DNA from: Uliginosibacterium paludis
GTDB taxonomy: Bacteria > Pseudomonadota > Gammaproteobacteria > Burkholderiales > Rhodocyclaceae
Length of the DNA stretch: 64,000 nucleotides
Direction of reading: 5' to 3'
NCBI RefSeq assembly: GCF_039631355.1
Contig: NZ_JBDIVF010000003.1
Span: 186,001 to 250,000, forward strand
In this document: piece after piece, positions 23,398 to 32,760 of the stretch
Layout: each line of letters begins with the position of its first letter
How positions within the stretch are numbered: position 1 is the stretch's first letter
Made by a program: the position numbers and the translations under genes
The notes under the pieces: model-generated
What the model was told of the DNA's origin: nothing
Seen by the model: only the letters and a program-made list of their open reading frames with translations
Database searches by the model: none

Positions 23398-24588
23398 GTG
23401 AAACAGGTTCTGAGCGTTCTCGGTGCGACCGGCTCGATCGGGTTGAGTACGCTGGATGTGGTTGCGCGCAATCCCGAGCGATTTGATGTCTTTGCCCTGA
23501 GCGCTCACCGTCAGACCGACAAGCTGGCGGAGCTGTGTCGACGCTTCCATCCCCGATATGCGGTCGTCGCGGGTGAGACGGAGGCTGATGCACTCAGGAC
23601 ATTGCTCGCCGATCTTCCAGGTGTGCAGATCGAGTACGGCCCGCAAGCGCTTGTTGATATCGCATGCGCACCTGAGGTTACGACGGTCATGGCTGCCATT
23701 GTGGGGGCTGCAGGCCTGGCGTCCACTCTGGCGGCTGCACGAAGTGGCAAACGCATCCTGCTGGCCAACAAGGAAGCGCTCGTCATGGCTGGCGATGTTT
23801 TCATGTCTGCCGTGCGCGCATCGGGTGCCGTGCTGTTGCCGGTAGATAGCGAGCACAACGCAGTCTTTCAGTCCTTGCCTGCAGGGTTTGACTATGGGCT
23901 GACGCGCTGCGGGGTACGCAAGATCATCCTGACTGCCTCGGGGGGGCCGTTTCGCTGCACGCCCCTCTCGCATTTGCCCAAGGTGACGCCGCGCGAGGCC
24001 TGCGCACATCCGAACTGGTCCATGGGGCGAAAGATTTCGGTTGATTCGGCCACGATGATGAACAAGGGGCTGGAAGTCATTGAGGCCAGCTGGATTTTCG
24101 GCGTGCCGGCGGAGCGCATCGATGTACTCATTCATCCTGAAAGCACCATTCATTCAATGGTCCAGTACGAGGATGGATCCGTTCTGGCAGAGCTGGGCAA
24201 TCCGGATATGCGTACGCCGATTGCCCATGCGATGGGGTTTCCGGAGCGACTGCCTTCCGGCGTGGCGGATCTTGACCTTGCGAGCATTGGCAAACTGACA
24301 TTCGAGCCGGCCGATTTTGCGCGTTTTCCCTGCCTTGCGCTGTCGTATGACGCCTTGCGTGCGGCGGGCAGCGCGCCGGCGGTCATGAATGCCGCCAATG
24401 AGGAGGCTGTTGCTGCGTTCCTGGCAGCGCGTCTGCGCTTCGATCAGATTCCCCGGCTTGTGCAGGAGGTCATGGAACGTTGCGATCTTCGCCCGGTCAA
24501 TGAACTCGGCTGCGTGATGGAGGCGGACGCGCAGGCGCGTGCATGGGCTCGCACGTTGTTGAATGAATGGGCGGGAGCAGTTTCATGA
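23398..24588 (+). CDS. dxr: 1-deoxy-D-xylulose 5-phosphate reductoisomerase
   Basis: A 396-aa NADPH-dependent enzyme of the MEP isoprenoid pathway, converting DXP to MEP; it is the target of fosmidomycin. The N-terminal nucleotide-binding motif LGATGSIGLSTLDV, LLANKEALVMAG, the metal/substrate segment LPVDSEHNAVFQ and TASGGPFR are all present. The start is a GTG with AAGGG upstream. Its stop overlaps the rseP start as ATGA, so the two are coupled. Confidence 0.97.
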   Translation: MKQVLSVLGATGSIGLSTLDVVARNPERFDVFALSAHRQTDKLAELCRRFHPRYAVVAGETEADALRTLLADLPGVQIEYGPQALVDIACAPEVTTVMAAIVGAAGLASTLAAARSGKRILLANKEALVMAGDVFMSAVRASGAVLLPVDSEHNAVFQSLPAGFDYGLTRCGVRKIILTASGGPFRCTPLSHLPKVTPREACAHPNWSMGRKISVDSATMMNKGLEVIEASWIFGVPAERIDVLIHPESTIHSMVQYEDGSVLAELGNPDMRTPIAHAMGFPERLPSGVADLDLASIGKLTFEPADFARFPCLALSYDALRAAGSAPAVMNAANEEAVAAFLAARLRFDQIPRLVQEVMERCDLRPVNELGCVMEADAQARAWARTLLNEWAGAVS

Positions 24589-25946
24589 GTACGCTGCATT
24601 ACGTGTTGTCTTTCCTGCTTGCTATCGCCATCCTGGTCGCGGTGCATGAGTACGGGCATTTCATCGTGGCCAGACTCTGCGGAATCCGGGTGCTCCGGTT
24701 TTCACTCGGCTTCGGTCCGCAGTTGTTTTCAGTGCGCTTCGGTGCAGAACGCACCGAGTTCTCGCTTGCGGCCATTCCCTTGGGGGGCTATGTCAGGATG
24801 CTCGACGAGCGCGAGGCTCCAGTCGAGGCCTCCGAACGGCATCGTGCTTTCAATACCCAGTCACTCATGAAGCGGAGCCTGGTCGTTCTCGCAGGTCCGC
24901 TTGCCAATCTTCTTCTGGCCATTCTGCTTTACTGGGGACTGGGGCTCGCGGGTACCCGTGACTTTCCCGCGCGACTGGGTAACGTGCCTGAGGGCAGCCC
25001 TGCCGCGCAGGCCGGCCTGCAGGCCGGCGACACGATCCGGGCTTTTGCCGGCAACGAAGTGAAGGGCTGGACTGATCTGCGCTGGCAGGTGGTACGTCAC
25101 GCGCTGGATGACTCCTATGTGGATCTCGAGGTTCAGCAAGGTGAAATGGAGCCGCGCAAGACGCGGATTTTGCTGTCCGGCCTGCAGATCGAGGAGAAAG
25201 CAGCCGATCCGCTTCAGCAGATCGGCCTTGTCCTGCCCGCTGCAAGAATAAGTCCCGTTCTTTCGCGTCCCTTGCCAGGGAGCCCGGCTGAGCTTGCAGG
25301 CCTGCAGGAGAATGACTTCGTGCGCAGTGTCGATGGCAAGCCCATCGCGTTCTGGGCTGATTTCGTCAAGCTCGTCTCGGCTTCACCTGGCAAATCACTT
25401 CATGTGCTGATAGACCGGAGCGGACGCGAGCTGGAGATTGTGGTGGTGCCCGAGCGTGTGGCGGGAGACGTTCCGCGAGGCCGGGTTGGTGTTGCAGTAA
25501 AAATTGATCCGGACGCGTTAAACAGGGACACCATCATCGTTCGTCACGGTATCTTCGACGGGCTTGCACACGCCATCGAGCAAACCTGGACGACCAGCAC
25601 ATTTTCGCTGAAAGTCATGTGGAACATCGTGACGGGCAGGCTTTCCGTGCGGAACATCAGCGGCCCGGTCACGATCGCGGATTATGCGGGGCAGAGCGCG
25701 AGTGCAGGGCTGGAGCCTTACCTGAAATTCCTTGCCATGGTCAGTATCAGCCTCGGCATTCTGAATCTGCTTCCAGTGCCGGTGCTGGACGGCGGACACT
25801 TACTGTATCATGCGATCGAATACGTCCGGGGGCGGCCGATATCTGAGGCAGGTGAGGTGTTCGGGCAGCGGCTCGGCATGGTTTTTCTTGCGCTGTTGAT
25901 GTCTCTGGCCTTTTTCAACGATATAAATCGGATTCTTTTCGGCTGA
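24585..25946 (+). CDS. rseP: Site-2 intramembrane metalloprotease RseP
   Basis: A 453-aa zinc protease that cuts anti-sigma factor RseA within the inner membrane after DegS cleavage, releasing the envelope-stress sigma factor E. The metal motif HEYGH is at 21-25 in the first membrane helix, two PDZ domains occupy the periplasmic middle (GSPAAQAGLQAGD and GSPAELAGLQENDF), and the LDGG motif (VPVLDGGHLLYH) is in a C-terminal helix. It starts inside the dxr stop and its TGA shares one base with the bamA ATG. Confidence 0.97.
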   Translation: MSTLHYVLSFLLAIAILVAVHEYGHFIVARLCGIRVLRFSLGFGPQLFSVRFGAERTEFSLAAIPLGGYVRMLDEREAPVEASERHRAFNTQSLMKRSLVVLAGPLANLLLAILLYWGLGLAGTRDFPARLGNVPEGSPAAQAGLQAGDTIRAFAGNEVKGWTDLRWQVVRHALDDSYVDLEVQQGEMEPRKTRILLSGLQIEEKAADPLQQIGLVLPAARISPVLSRPLPGSPAELAGLQENDFVRSVDGKPIAFWADFVKLVSASPGKSLHVLIDRSGRELEIVVVPERVAGDVPRGRVGVAVKIDPDALNRDTIIVRHGIFDGLAHAIEQTWTTSTFSLKVMWNIVTGRLSVRNISGPVTIADYAGQSASAGLEPYLKFLAMVSISLGILNLLPVPVLDGGHLLYHAIEYVRGRPISEAGEVFGQRLGMVFLALLMSLAFFNDINRILFG

Positions 25947-28249
25947 TGTCAAAGACTTTCACTGCTATCCAGGCAGGCGTGCTCGCATTTCTGTCTCCCC
26001 TGTCTTTCGCTTACTCGCCATTCGTTGTCAAAGACATTCGTGTCGAAGGAATTCAACGGACCGAGGCAGGAACAGTCTTCAATTATCTGCCGATCAGGAT
26101 CGGTGATTCCGTCTCCGAAACGACCGTCTCCCAGGCAGTGAAGGCCCTGTATGCAACGGGGTTCTACAAGGACGTGCGCATCGAAGTTGACAAGGATGTG
26201 CTGGTCGTCATTGTGGATGAACGTCCCGCCATCTCGCAGATCGCTTTTTCAGGCAACTCCGAATTCGATGCGAAGGATCTGCTCAAGGGATTGAAGGAAG
26301 TAGGTATTGCGGAGTCGAGAACCTTTGACCGCTCCCAGCTTGAAAAGGCCGAGCAGGAAATCAAGCGCCTCTACCTGACCAAGAGTTATTACGGCGCCGT
26401 GGTCAAGACCACAGTTTCTCCGCTTGAGCGAAATCGGGTTGCAATCAATTTCGAGATTTCAGAGGGCGAAGTCGCGCGGATCAAGAATATCCGCATCATT
26501 GGCGCCAAAGCGTTCAAGGAGTCCAGGCTGCTGGATCTGATGAGTCTGGAAGAGTCCGGCGGGATTTTTTCTTGGTTCCGCAATGCCAAATATTCCAAGC
26601 AGCAGTTGCTGGCCGATATCGAAGAGCTTCGTTCCTGGTACTTGGATCGCGGCTACCTGAACTTCGCGGTGGAATCCACCCAGGTTTCGATTACGCCGGA
26701 CAAACGTGACGTTCACGTCTCGATCGCCATCAAGGAAGGTGACGTTTATCACATCGGGACAGTCAAACTTGCTGGCGATCTGATTCTTCCCGAAGCTGAG
26801 TTGCGCCGCCTGGTCACACTCAAAAGCGGTGAGGTGTATTCCAGGTCAAAGGTGGGTGAAGTGACCCGCGCGATTTCCGATCGACTGGGTAACGACGGTT
26901 ATGCTTTCGCCAACGTCAACGCCGTGCCGGAAGTAGATGAAACGGCCAAAACGGTTTCCCTGACCTTGTTCGTGGACCCCGCTCGCCGAGCCTATGTCAA
27001 TCGCATCAACGTGAGTGGCAACACCCGCTCGCGTGACGAGGTCGTGCGGCGCGAGATGCTCCAGATGGAGAACGCCTGGTTCGATCGCGAGAAGGTCGAC
27101 AAATCGAAGGTGCGTGTCGACCGGACCGGCTTCTTTGAAGATGTCACGATCGATACCGTGCCTGTTACCGGGCAAGCTGACCAGGTCGACCTCAACGTCA
27201 ATGTAAAAGAGCGTGCCACCGGTTCGCTCTCCGTAGGCGTCGGTTATTCGGCGACCGACAAGGTTGCGTTGATGGGCTCCATTTCTCAGAACAATCTCTT
27301 TGGCAGCGGTAACTCGCTGTCTTTCTCTGCCAACACGGGTAGCGTCAATCGTGCGCTGCAGTTGTCCTATGAAAACCCGTACTGGACGGAGGATGGTGTC
27401 AGCCGTGCTTTCGATGCTTATCAGCGCAAGGTTGATACCACCTCTACCAGCGTTGCGGGTTACAAGTCAGACTCCTTGGGGACGGGGGTCCGCTTCGGCG
27501 TGCCGATCGGTCTGGATGACCGTGTGTTTTTCGGCTTGTCTGTCGACCACACCAAGGTCACGACCTATGATGACAGCCCCGTGCAATACAAGGACTTCAC
27601 GAGCCGTTTTGGCAGTGAAAATACGACGCTGCTGACCACGATCGGTTGGTCCAGCGACAAGCGGGACAGTTACCTCTATCCCACCAAGGGGACTTATCAG
27701 CGTGTGAATACAGAGGTAGCCGTGCCACCAGGGGGCATGCAGTACGCCAAACTCGGTTACCAATGGCAACGGTACTTTGCGTTGGATCGCACCAAGACCC
27801 TGATGCTTAATACCGACATCGGTTGGGCGACCGGTTATGGCGGCAAACCGGTTCCTTTCTACAAGAACTACTACGCAGGCGGTATCGGCTCGATTCGCGG
27901 CTTCAAGGACAACTCGCTGGGTCAGCAAGTGGTTGATTCGAGCGGAAACGAGACAGGCGATGCGCTGGGCGGGACGCGGCGCTGGATTGGCAGTGCAGAA
28001 GTCTTCTTCCCCATGCCAGGCGCCAAGGACAAGGACAAGAGTGTCAGGCTGAGTACTTTTGTGGATGCCGGCATTCTGTGGGGACTGGGGCAGAGTTTCT
28101 CCTTTGGAGATATCCGCTACAGTACCGGGGTAGGTTTGAACTGGATGTCGCCGATCGGGCCGCTGAAGTTCGCGATCGGCATTCCCCTCAAGAAAAAACC
28201 CGGGGACGAGATCCAACGCTTCCAGTTCACCATCGGAACCACGATGTAA
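25946..28249 (+). CDS. bamA: Outer membrane protein assembly factor BamA
   Basis: A 767-aa Omp85 protein, the central insertase for outer-membrane beta-barrels. A signal peptide (ending SFAYS) is followed by five POTRA domains (first: FVVKDIRVEGIQRTEAGTV) and a 16-strand barrel with the loop-6 motif IRGF (GSIRGFKDNS). The chain ends FQFTIGTTM: the last residue is Met where BamA proteins usually end in Phe or Trp. It overlaps rseP by one base and is followed by skp 11 bases later, the standard order. Confidence 0.97.
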   Translation: MSKTFTAIQAGVLAFLSPLSFAYSPFVVKDIRVEGIQRTEAGTVFNYLPIRIGDSVSETTVSQAVKALYATGFYKDVRIEVDKDVLVVIVDERPAISQIAFSGNSEFDAKDLLKGLKEVGIAESRTFDRSQLEKAEQEIKRLYLTKSYYGAVVKTTVSPLERNRVAINFEISEGEVARIKNIRIIGAKAFKESRLLDLMSLEESGGIFSWFRNAKYSKQQLLADIEELRSWYLDRGYLNFAVESTQVSITPDKRDVHVSIAIKEGDVYHIGTVKLAGDLILPEAELRRLVTLKSGEVYSRSKVGEVTRAISDRLGNDGYAFANVNAVPEVDETAKTVSLTLFVDPARRAYVNRINVSGNTRSRDEVVRREMLQMENAWFDREKVDKSKVRVDRTGFFEDVTIDTVPVTGQADQVDLNVNVKERATGSLSVGVGYSATDKVALMGSISQNNLFGSGNSLSFSANTGSVNRALQLSYENPYWTEDGVSRAFDAYQRKVDTTSTSVAGYKSDSLGTGVRFGVPIGLDDRVFFGLSVDHTKVTTYDDSPVQYKDFTSRFGSENTTLLTTIGWSSDKRDSYLYPTKGTYQRVNTEVAVPPGGMQYAKLGYQWQRYFALDRTKTLMLNTDIGWATGYGGKPVPFYKNYYAGGIGSIRGFKDNSLGQQVVDSSGNETGDALGGTRRWIGSAEVFFPMPGAKDKDKSVRLSTFVDAGILWGLGQSFSFGDIRYSTGVGLNWMSPIGPLKFAIGIPLKKKPGDEIQRFQFTIGTTM

Positions 28250-28260
28250 GGGGGAGTGAA

Positions 28261-28761
28261 GTGAAGCGCGTGTTGCTTGCGGCCTTGTGCTGCGTGGGTT
28301 TGCTTCATCCAGCGTTTGCGTCTGCGCAGATGCGGATCGGGTTCGTCAATGCCGAGCGTGTCACTCGCGAGTCAGCTCCGGCTGTCAGGGCGATGAAGCG
28401 TCTTGAAAAAGAGTTCGAACGGCGTCAGAGCGAACTCAAGAAGCTGGATGCTTCGATGCAGTCGTTGCAGGCGGCACTGGAAAAAAACAGTTCGTCGATG
28501 CCCGACATCGAACGACGCGGCAAGGAACGTGAGTTTTCCGATCTCAGTCGTGACTTTCAACGCAAGGAGCGGGCGCTGCGTGAGGATTACGCTCAGCGCC
28601 AGAACGAAGAGCTGGCAGGCATCCAGGATCTTGCGAACAGGGTGATCCAGCAGATTGCCGAGCGCGAGAAATTCGACTTGATCCTGCAAGAAGCGGTGTA
28701 CTTCAGCCCCAACATCGACATTACCGAGAAAGTGCTCAAGGCGCTTTCGGAAGCCAGGTAA
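28261..28761 (+). CDS. skp: Periplasmic chaperone Skp (OmpH family)
   Basis: A 166-aa periplasmic holdase that binds unfolded outer-membrane proteins on their way to BamA. A signal peptide (VKRVLLAALCCVGLLHPAFA) precedes RIGFVNAERV and a long charged coiled coil (about 60-130) forming the tentacles of the trimer. The GTG start follows GGGGGAG at a good distance; the frame is open further upstream inside bamA but not conserved. It is followed by lpxD five bases later. Confidence 0.95.
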   Translation: MKRVLLAALCCVGLLHPAFASAQMRIGFVNAERVTRESAPAVRAMKRLEKEFERRQSELKKLDASMQSLQAALEKNSSSMPDIERRGKEREFSDLSRDFQRKERALREDYAQRQNEELAGIQDLANRVIQQIAEREKFDLILQEAVYFSPNIDITEKVLKALSEAR

Positions 28762-28766
28762 GCCCC

Positions 28767-29795
28767 GTGAGTCTTTCTCTGCAGGAAATCGTCGCCGCAC
28801 TGGGTGGCGAGATTTCGGGTGATCCGTCTGTTCGTATCCGGCAAGTGGCGCCGCTGGACCGTGCGCAAGCGGATGAGGTCGGCTTCATCGCACATCCGAA
28901 GTACCGGAAGTCCCTTGAAGGGACTTCTGCTGGTGCGGTCATCGTGCCGCCTTCGCTTGCGGACAGCACGGCTTTGCCGCGCATCATCATCCGGGACCCC
29001 TATCTCTATTTCGCCCGCGTCACCCGGTTGCTCAATCCGGTCATGCGGCCGGCTTCCGGCGTGCACGCCTCCGCAGTGGTGCTATCGGATTTGCCTGCCA
29101 GTGTCAGTGTCGGTGCCAACGCTTATGTTGGTCCGGGCTGCACGATTGGCGAGAACGTTGTCATCGGGCCTGGCTGCACTGTTGAAGCGGGGTGCAGCAT
29201 TGGGGATGACTCGCTGCTGCACGCGCGTGTCAGTCTCTATGCCGACTCTCAGGTAGGCAGGCGCTGCATCCTGCATTCAGGCTGCGTGATTGGCAGCGAT
29301 GGCTTCGGCAATGCACGCCGCCCTGATGGCAGCTGGGAAAAAATTCCGCAGATCGGTCGCGCGATTCTCCACGATGACGTGGAAATCGGAGCGAATACGA
29401 CCGTGGATCGCGGTGCGCTGGACGATACGGTGATCGAGCAGGGGGCGCGTCTGGACAATCTGATCCAGGTGGCACACAACTGCAGAATCGGCGCACACGC
29501 GGCGCTGGCCGGCCAATCTGGCCTTGCAGGCAGCTCGACGCTCGGCAAGCGGGTCATGGTCGGCGGTCAGGCCGGCATCATGGGTCATATCGAAGTGGGC
29601 GATGACATTGTCGTTTCCGCCCGCTCTTTCATGAGCAAATCGGTGGCGGAGCGCGGCGTCTATACGTCGGCGATTCCGTCGCAGTCACATGCCGAGTGGT
29701 TGCGTAACGCTGTGCATCTGAAGCATCTCGATGAGATGGCAGATCGCGTTCGCGCACTCGAAAAGAAACTCAAAGAACTGGAGAACAAAGCGTGA
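28767..29795 (+). CDS. lpxD: UDP-3-O-(3-hydroxyacyl)glucosamine N-acyltransferase
   Basis: A 342-aa acyltransferase, third step of lipid A synthesis, transferring a 3-hydroxyacyl chain from ACP to the glucosamine amine. The N-terminal uridine-binding domain precedes a left-handed beta-helix of many hexapeptide repeats. The catalytic His lies in IQVAHNCRIG, and FGNARRPDGSWEKIPQ is diagnostic. A C-terminal helix (MADRVRALEKKLKELE) completes it. The GTG start is five bases after skp, and the stop overlaps fabZ as GTGA. Confidence 0.97.
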   Translation: MSLSLQEIVAALGGEISGDPSVRIRQVAPLDRAQADEVGFIAHPKYRKSLEGTSAGAVIVPPSLADSTALPRIIIRDPYLYFARVTRLLNPVMRPASGVHASAVVLSDLPASVSVGANAYVGPGCTIGENVVIGPGCTVEAGCSIGDDSLLHARVSLYADSQVGRRCILHSGCVIGSDGFGNARRPDGSWEKIPQIGRAILHDDVEIGANTTVDRGALDDTVIEQGARLDNLIQVAHNCRIGAHAALAGQSGLAGSSTLGKRVMVGGQAGIMGHIEVGDDIVVSARSFMSKSVAERGVYTSAIPSQSHAEWLRNAVHLKHLDEMADRVRALEKKLKELENKA

Positions 29796-30238
29796 GCGGG
29801 ATGGACATTATCGAGGTCATGAATTATCTGCCACATCGCTATCCTTTCCTGCTGGTGGATCGGGTGCTTGAGATGACGCTGGGTGAGCGCATCGTGGCGA
29901 TCAAGAACGTGACCATCAACGAGCCGTTCTTCGTTGGGCACTTTCCGCATTCACCTGTCATGCCCGGTGTGCTGATCATCGAAGCCATGGCTCAGGCTGC
30001 GGCCATCCTGTCGTTCAAGACCCGTGGCGCGATGCCTGATGAAAACTCGATCCTGTATTTTGCAGGGATCGACAATGCGCGTTTCAAGCGTCCGGTCCTG
30101 CCGGGCGATACGCTGACTTTCGACATGAAGCTCGAAAGGGAAATGCGCGGTATCTGGAAGTATTCCGGTGTCGCCCGTGTGGGCGATGAGGTGGCCGCTC
30201 AGGCTGATCTGATGTGCGCCATCAAGCAAATCGCATGA
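29792..30238 (+). CDS. fabZ: 3-hydroxyacyl-[acyl-carrier-protein] dehydratase FabZ
   Basis: A 148-aa hot-dog-fold dehydratase of type II fatty acid synthesis that competes with LpxA for 3-hydroxyacyl-ACP. The catalytic His is in LPHRYPFLLVDRV and the Glu in MPGVLIIEAMAQAAA. A GTG overlapping the lpxD stop is the first start; an ATG at 29801 would shorten it by three residues and matches other FabZ N-termini equally well. It overlaps lpxA by 4 nt. The lpxD-fabZ-lpxA order is standard. Confidence 0.97.
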   Translation: MSGMDIIEVMNYLPHRYPFLLVDRVLEMTLGERIVAIKNVTINEPFFVGHFPHSPVMPGVLIIEAMAQAAAILSFKTRGAMPDENSILYFAGIDNARFKRPVLPGDTLTFDMKLEREMRGIWKYSGVARVGDEVAAQADLMCAIKQIA

Positions 30239-31005
30239 TTCACGAAACCGCGATCATTCATCCTGGCGCGAAGATTGCCGCCGGCGTCGAAATCGGACCC
30301 TTCAGCGTCATTGGCGAGCATGTCGAGATTGGTGAAAACACCGTCATCGCTTCGCATGTTGTCATCAAGGGTCATACCCGACTCGGACGGGAGAACCGCG
30401 TCTTCCAGTTCGCGTCGCTGGGCGAGATTCCGCAGGACAAGAAGTACGCCGGAGAGCCCACGCGACTGGAAATCGGCGACCGGAACCTGATCCGCGAGTA
30501 TTGCAACTTCAATATCGGTACCGCTCAGGACGCGGGCGTCACCCGTATCGGCGACGACAACTGGTTCATGGCTGGCGTGCATGTTGCTCATGATTGTCAG
30601 ATCGGCAACAGTACCATCATGGCCAACAACGTGACACTCGCTGGACACGTCCATGTCGGCGACTTCGCGATTCTTGGCGGCATGGCGGCGGCCCATCAGT
30701 TCTGTGTGATCGGCGCGCACGTTATTGCAGGCGGTGGTTCCGTGATCCTGCAGGATATTCCGCCCTATGTCATGGCCAACGGCCATCCTTGCGCGCCTCA
30801 CGGCATCAACAGTGAAGGGCTCAAGCGACGTGGTTTCTCGTCGGAGACCATCATGGCCATCAAGCGTGCTTACAAGTCGATCTATCGCCAGAACCTGTCG
30901 CTTGAAGAGGCTCGCAAGGCGATTGACGAGGCAGTAGCCGCCACGCCGGAGCTTCAACTGTTCCAGAATTTCTTTGCGATGGCCAAGCGCGGCATCATTC
31001 GCTGA
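30235..31005 (+). CDS. lpxA: UDP-N-acetylglucosamine O-acyltransferase
   Basis: A 256-aa trimeric acyltransferase catalysing the first step of lipid A synthesis. It begins with the canonical IHETAIIHPGAKIAAGVEIGPF and continues as a left-handed beta-helix. The catalytic His sits in HVAHDCQIGN, and the C-terminal helical part (GLKRRGFSSETIMAIKRAYKSIY) carries the substrate contacts. It starts at the ATG in the fabZ stop (ATGA) and is followed by lpxB after 18 bases. Confidence 0.97.
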   Translation: MIHETAIIHPGAKIAAGVEIGPFSVIGEHVEIGENTVIASHVVIKGHTRLGRENRVFQFASLGEIPQDKKYAGEPTRLEIGDRNLIREYCNFNIGTAQDAGVTRIGDDNWFMAGVHVAHDCQIGNSTIMANNVTLAGHVHVGDFAILGGMAAAHQFCVIGAHVIAGGGSVILQDIPPYVMANGHPCAPHGINSEGLKRRGFSSETIMAIKRAYKSIYRQNLSLEEARKAIDEAVAATPELQLFQNFFAMAKRGIIR

Positions 31006-31023
31006 GTTTTCCGGAGAGCCAAT

Positions 31024-32163
31024 ATGCGGATTGCCATGGTGGCTGGCGAGGCTTCGGGAGACCTGCTGGCCGCCCACCTGATTGAAGCACTGAAGCAGCG
31101 CTATCCGGATGCCGAGTTTGTCGGAATCGGTGGTCCGCGCATGTGTGCGGCGGGTTTTGTCTCCTGGTGGCCTGCCGAGCGGTTGGCCGTCATGGGTTAT
31201 GTCGATGTGCTGCGGCGACTGCCCGAGCTGCTGGGCATTCGCCGGCAGCTCCTCCAGCGCCTGAAGGAATCGCCTCCGGACATCTTCATCGGCGTCGACG
31301 CGCCCGACTTCAATCTGCCGGTCGAACTCAAGCTGCGCTGCTCAGGCGTTCGCACGATGCACTACGTCAGCCCCTCGATCTGGGCATGGCGCGGACATCG
31401 GGTGAAAGGCATCGGGCGCGCAGCGGAACATGTGATGTGCCTGTTTCCCTTCGAGCCGGAGATATACCGTCAGCATGGAATTCCGGCGACATTCGTCGGT
31501 CATCCGCTCGCCGATGTTTTCCCGCTTGAGGATCAGCGTGCCACGGCAAGAGAGTTGCTCCAGCTCGAACCTGACCAGGAAATCGTTGCCGTGCTCCCGG
31601 GGAGTAGGGAGGGCGAGGTTGGGCGCCTGGCCGGAACCTACGTCAAGACAATGCGCCAGCTTGCATTTGTCAGACCGGACGTTCACTTTCTGGTCCCGCT
31701 GATCACGAGAGCTACGCGGGAGATGTTCGAGCACGCCTTGCACGCGGAGGGGGCTGGGCATCTGTCCGTGCGGCTGATGTTTGGCCATGCTCATGATGCA
31801 ATGGCGGCTGCCGACACCGTGCTGGTTGCCAGTGGCACGGCCACGCTTGAGGCGGCTCTGCTCAAGCGGTCGATGGTGATTTCCTACAAGGTCGGAAAGA
31901 TGACCTATCGGCTGGCCAAATGGCTCAGCTATCTGCCCTGGGTGGGCCTGCCCAACATCCTGGCGCGCGAGTTCGTCGTGCCCGAGTTGCTGCAGGACGA
32001 TGCGACGCCCGAGAAACTGGCCGCAGCGCTTCTGGCCTGGCTGGAAGACCCGGAAGCGCGCAAGCATGTTGCACATCGCTTCGAAGCCATGCATCTGAGC
32101 CTGAGGCAAAACAACGCCGAGAAGGCTGCCGCAGTCGTGGCCGGCATGCTGGGGCGTGCATGA
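31024..32163 (+). CDS. lpxB: Lipid-A-disaccharide synthase
   Basis: A 379-aa GT-B glycosyltransferase (family 19) that joins lipid X and UDP-diacylglucosamine into the lipid A disaccharide. Motifs: MRIAMVAGEASGDLLAAHLI, VGIGGPRM, GVDAPDFNLPVE, YVSPSIWAWR and VLPGSREGEV; the donor site SGTATLEAAL is near the C-terminus. The ATG has GGAG upstream. The stop overlaps rnhB as ATGA. Confidence 0.97.
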   Translation: MRIAMVAGEASGDLLAAHLIEALKQRYPDAEFVGIGGPRMCAAGFVSWWPAERLAVMGYVDVLRRLPELLGIRRQLLQRLKESPPDIFIGVDAPDFNLPVELKLRCSGVRTMHYVSPSIWAWRGHRVKGIGRAAEHVMCLFPFEPEIYRQHGIPATFVGHPLADVFPLEDQRATARELLQLEPDQEIVAVLPGSREGEVGRLAGTYVKTMRQLAFVRPDVHFLVPLITRATREMFEHALHAEGAGHLSVRLMFGHAHDAMAAADTVLVASGTATLEAALLKRSMVISYKVGKMTYRLAKWLSYLPWVGLPNILAREFVVPELLQDDATPEKLAAALLAWLEDPEARKHVAHRFEAMHLSLRQNNAEKAAAVVAGMLGRA

Positions 32164-32750
32164 CGATGCTTGCGCGGATTTGCGGCGTCGACGAGGCGGG
32201 GCGTGGCCCCTTGTGCGGCCCTGTGCTGGCTGCGGCAGTCATTCTTGACCCGGCACGGCCGATTGCCGGACTGGCCGACTCCAAGAAATTGAGCGAGAAG
32301 ACGCGCGATCGACTGGCGCTCGAAATCCGGGAAAAGTCGCTCGCATGGTGTATTGCCGAAGCTTCGGTCGCGGAAATCGATCAGCTCAACATCCTGCATG
32401 CCACCATGCTCGCCATGCGGCGTGCAGTGGAGGGGCTCGCACTGCTTCCTCAGGAAATCCTGATCGATGGCAATCGGGTTCCGCCCGGCCTTGCCGCTCC
32501 GGCACGTGCCATCGTGAAAGGCGATGCGCTCGAACCTGCGATCTCCGCAGCATCGATTCTTGCGAAAACAGGCCGCGATGCCATCCTGCGCGAGATGGAT
32601 CAGCGCTATCCTCAGTACGGATTTGCGGCACACAAGGGCTATCCGACAGCGGCACATCTGGATGCACTGAAGCTTCACGGGGCTACGCCTGAGCATCGCC
32701 GGAGTTTCGGGCCGGTGGCTGCCATCCTTGCCCAGGCTGCGCTGTTCTGA
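32160..32750 (+). CDS. rnhB: Ribonuclease HII
   Basis: A 196-aa type 2 RNase H that starts repair of single ribonucleotides in DNA and cleaves RNA-DNA hybrids. The N-terminal active-site motif CGVDEAGRGPLCGPV holds the DE pair; DSKKLSEKTRD, ASILAKTGRD and HKGYPT are further family motifs. I chose the ATG overlapping the lpxB stop (ATGA); the longer upstream frame lies inside lpxB. The lpxB-rnhB order is classical, but dnaE, the usual next gene in enterics, is replaced here by a TrmH-type gene. Confidence 0.96.
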   Translation: MTMLARICGVDEAGRGPLCGPVLAAAVILDPARPIAGLADSKKLSEKTRDRLALEIREKSLAWCIAEASVAEIDQLNILHATMLAMRRAVEGLALLPQEILIDGNRVPPGLAAPARAIVKGDALEPAISAASILAKTGRDAILREMDQRYPQYGFAAHKGYPTAAHLDALKLHGATPEHRRSFGPVAAILAQAALF

Positions 32751-32760
32751 AAGAGGTGCG

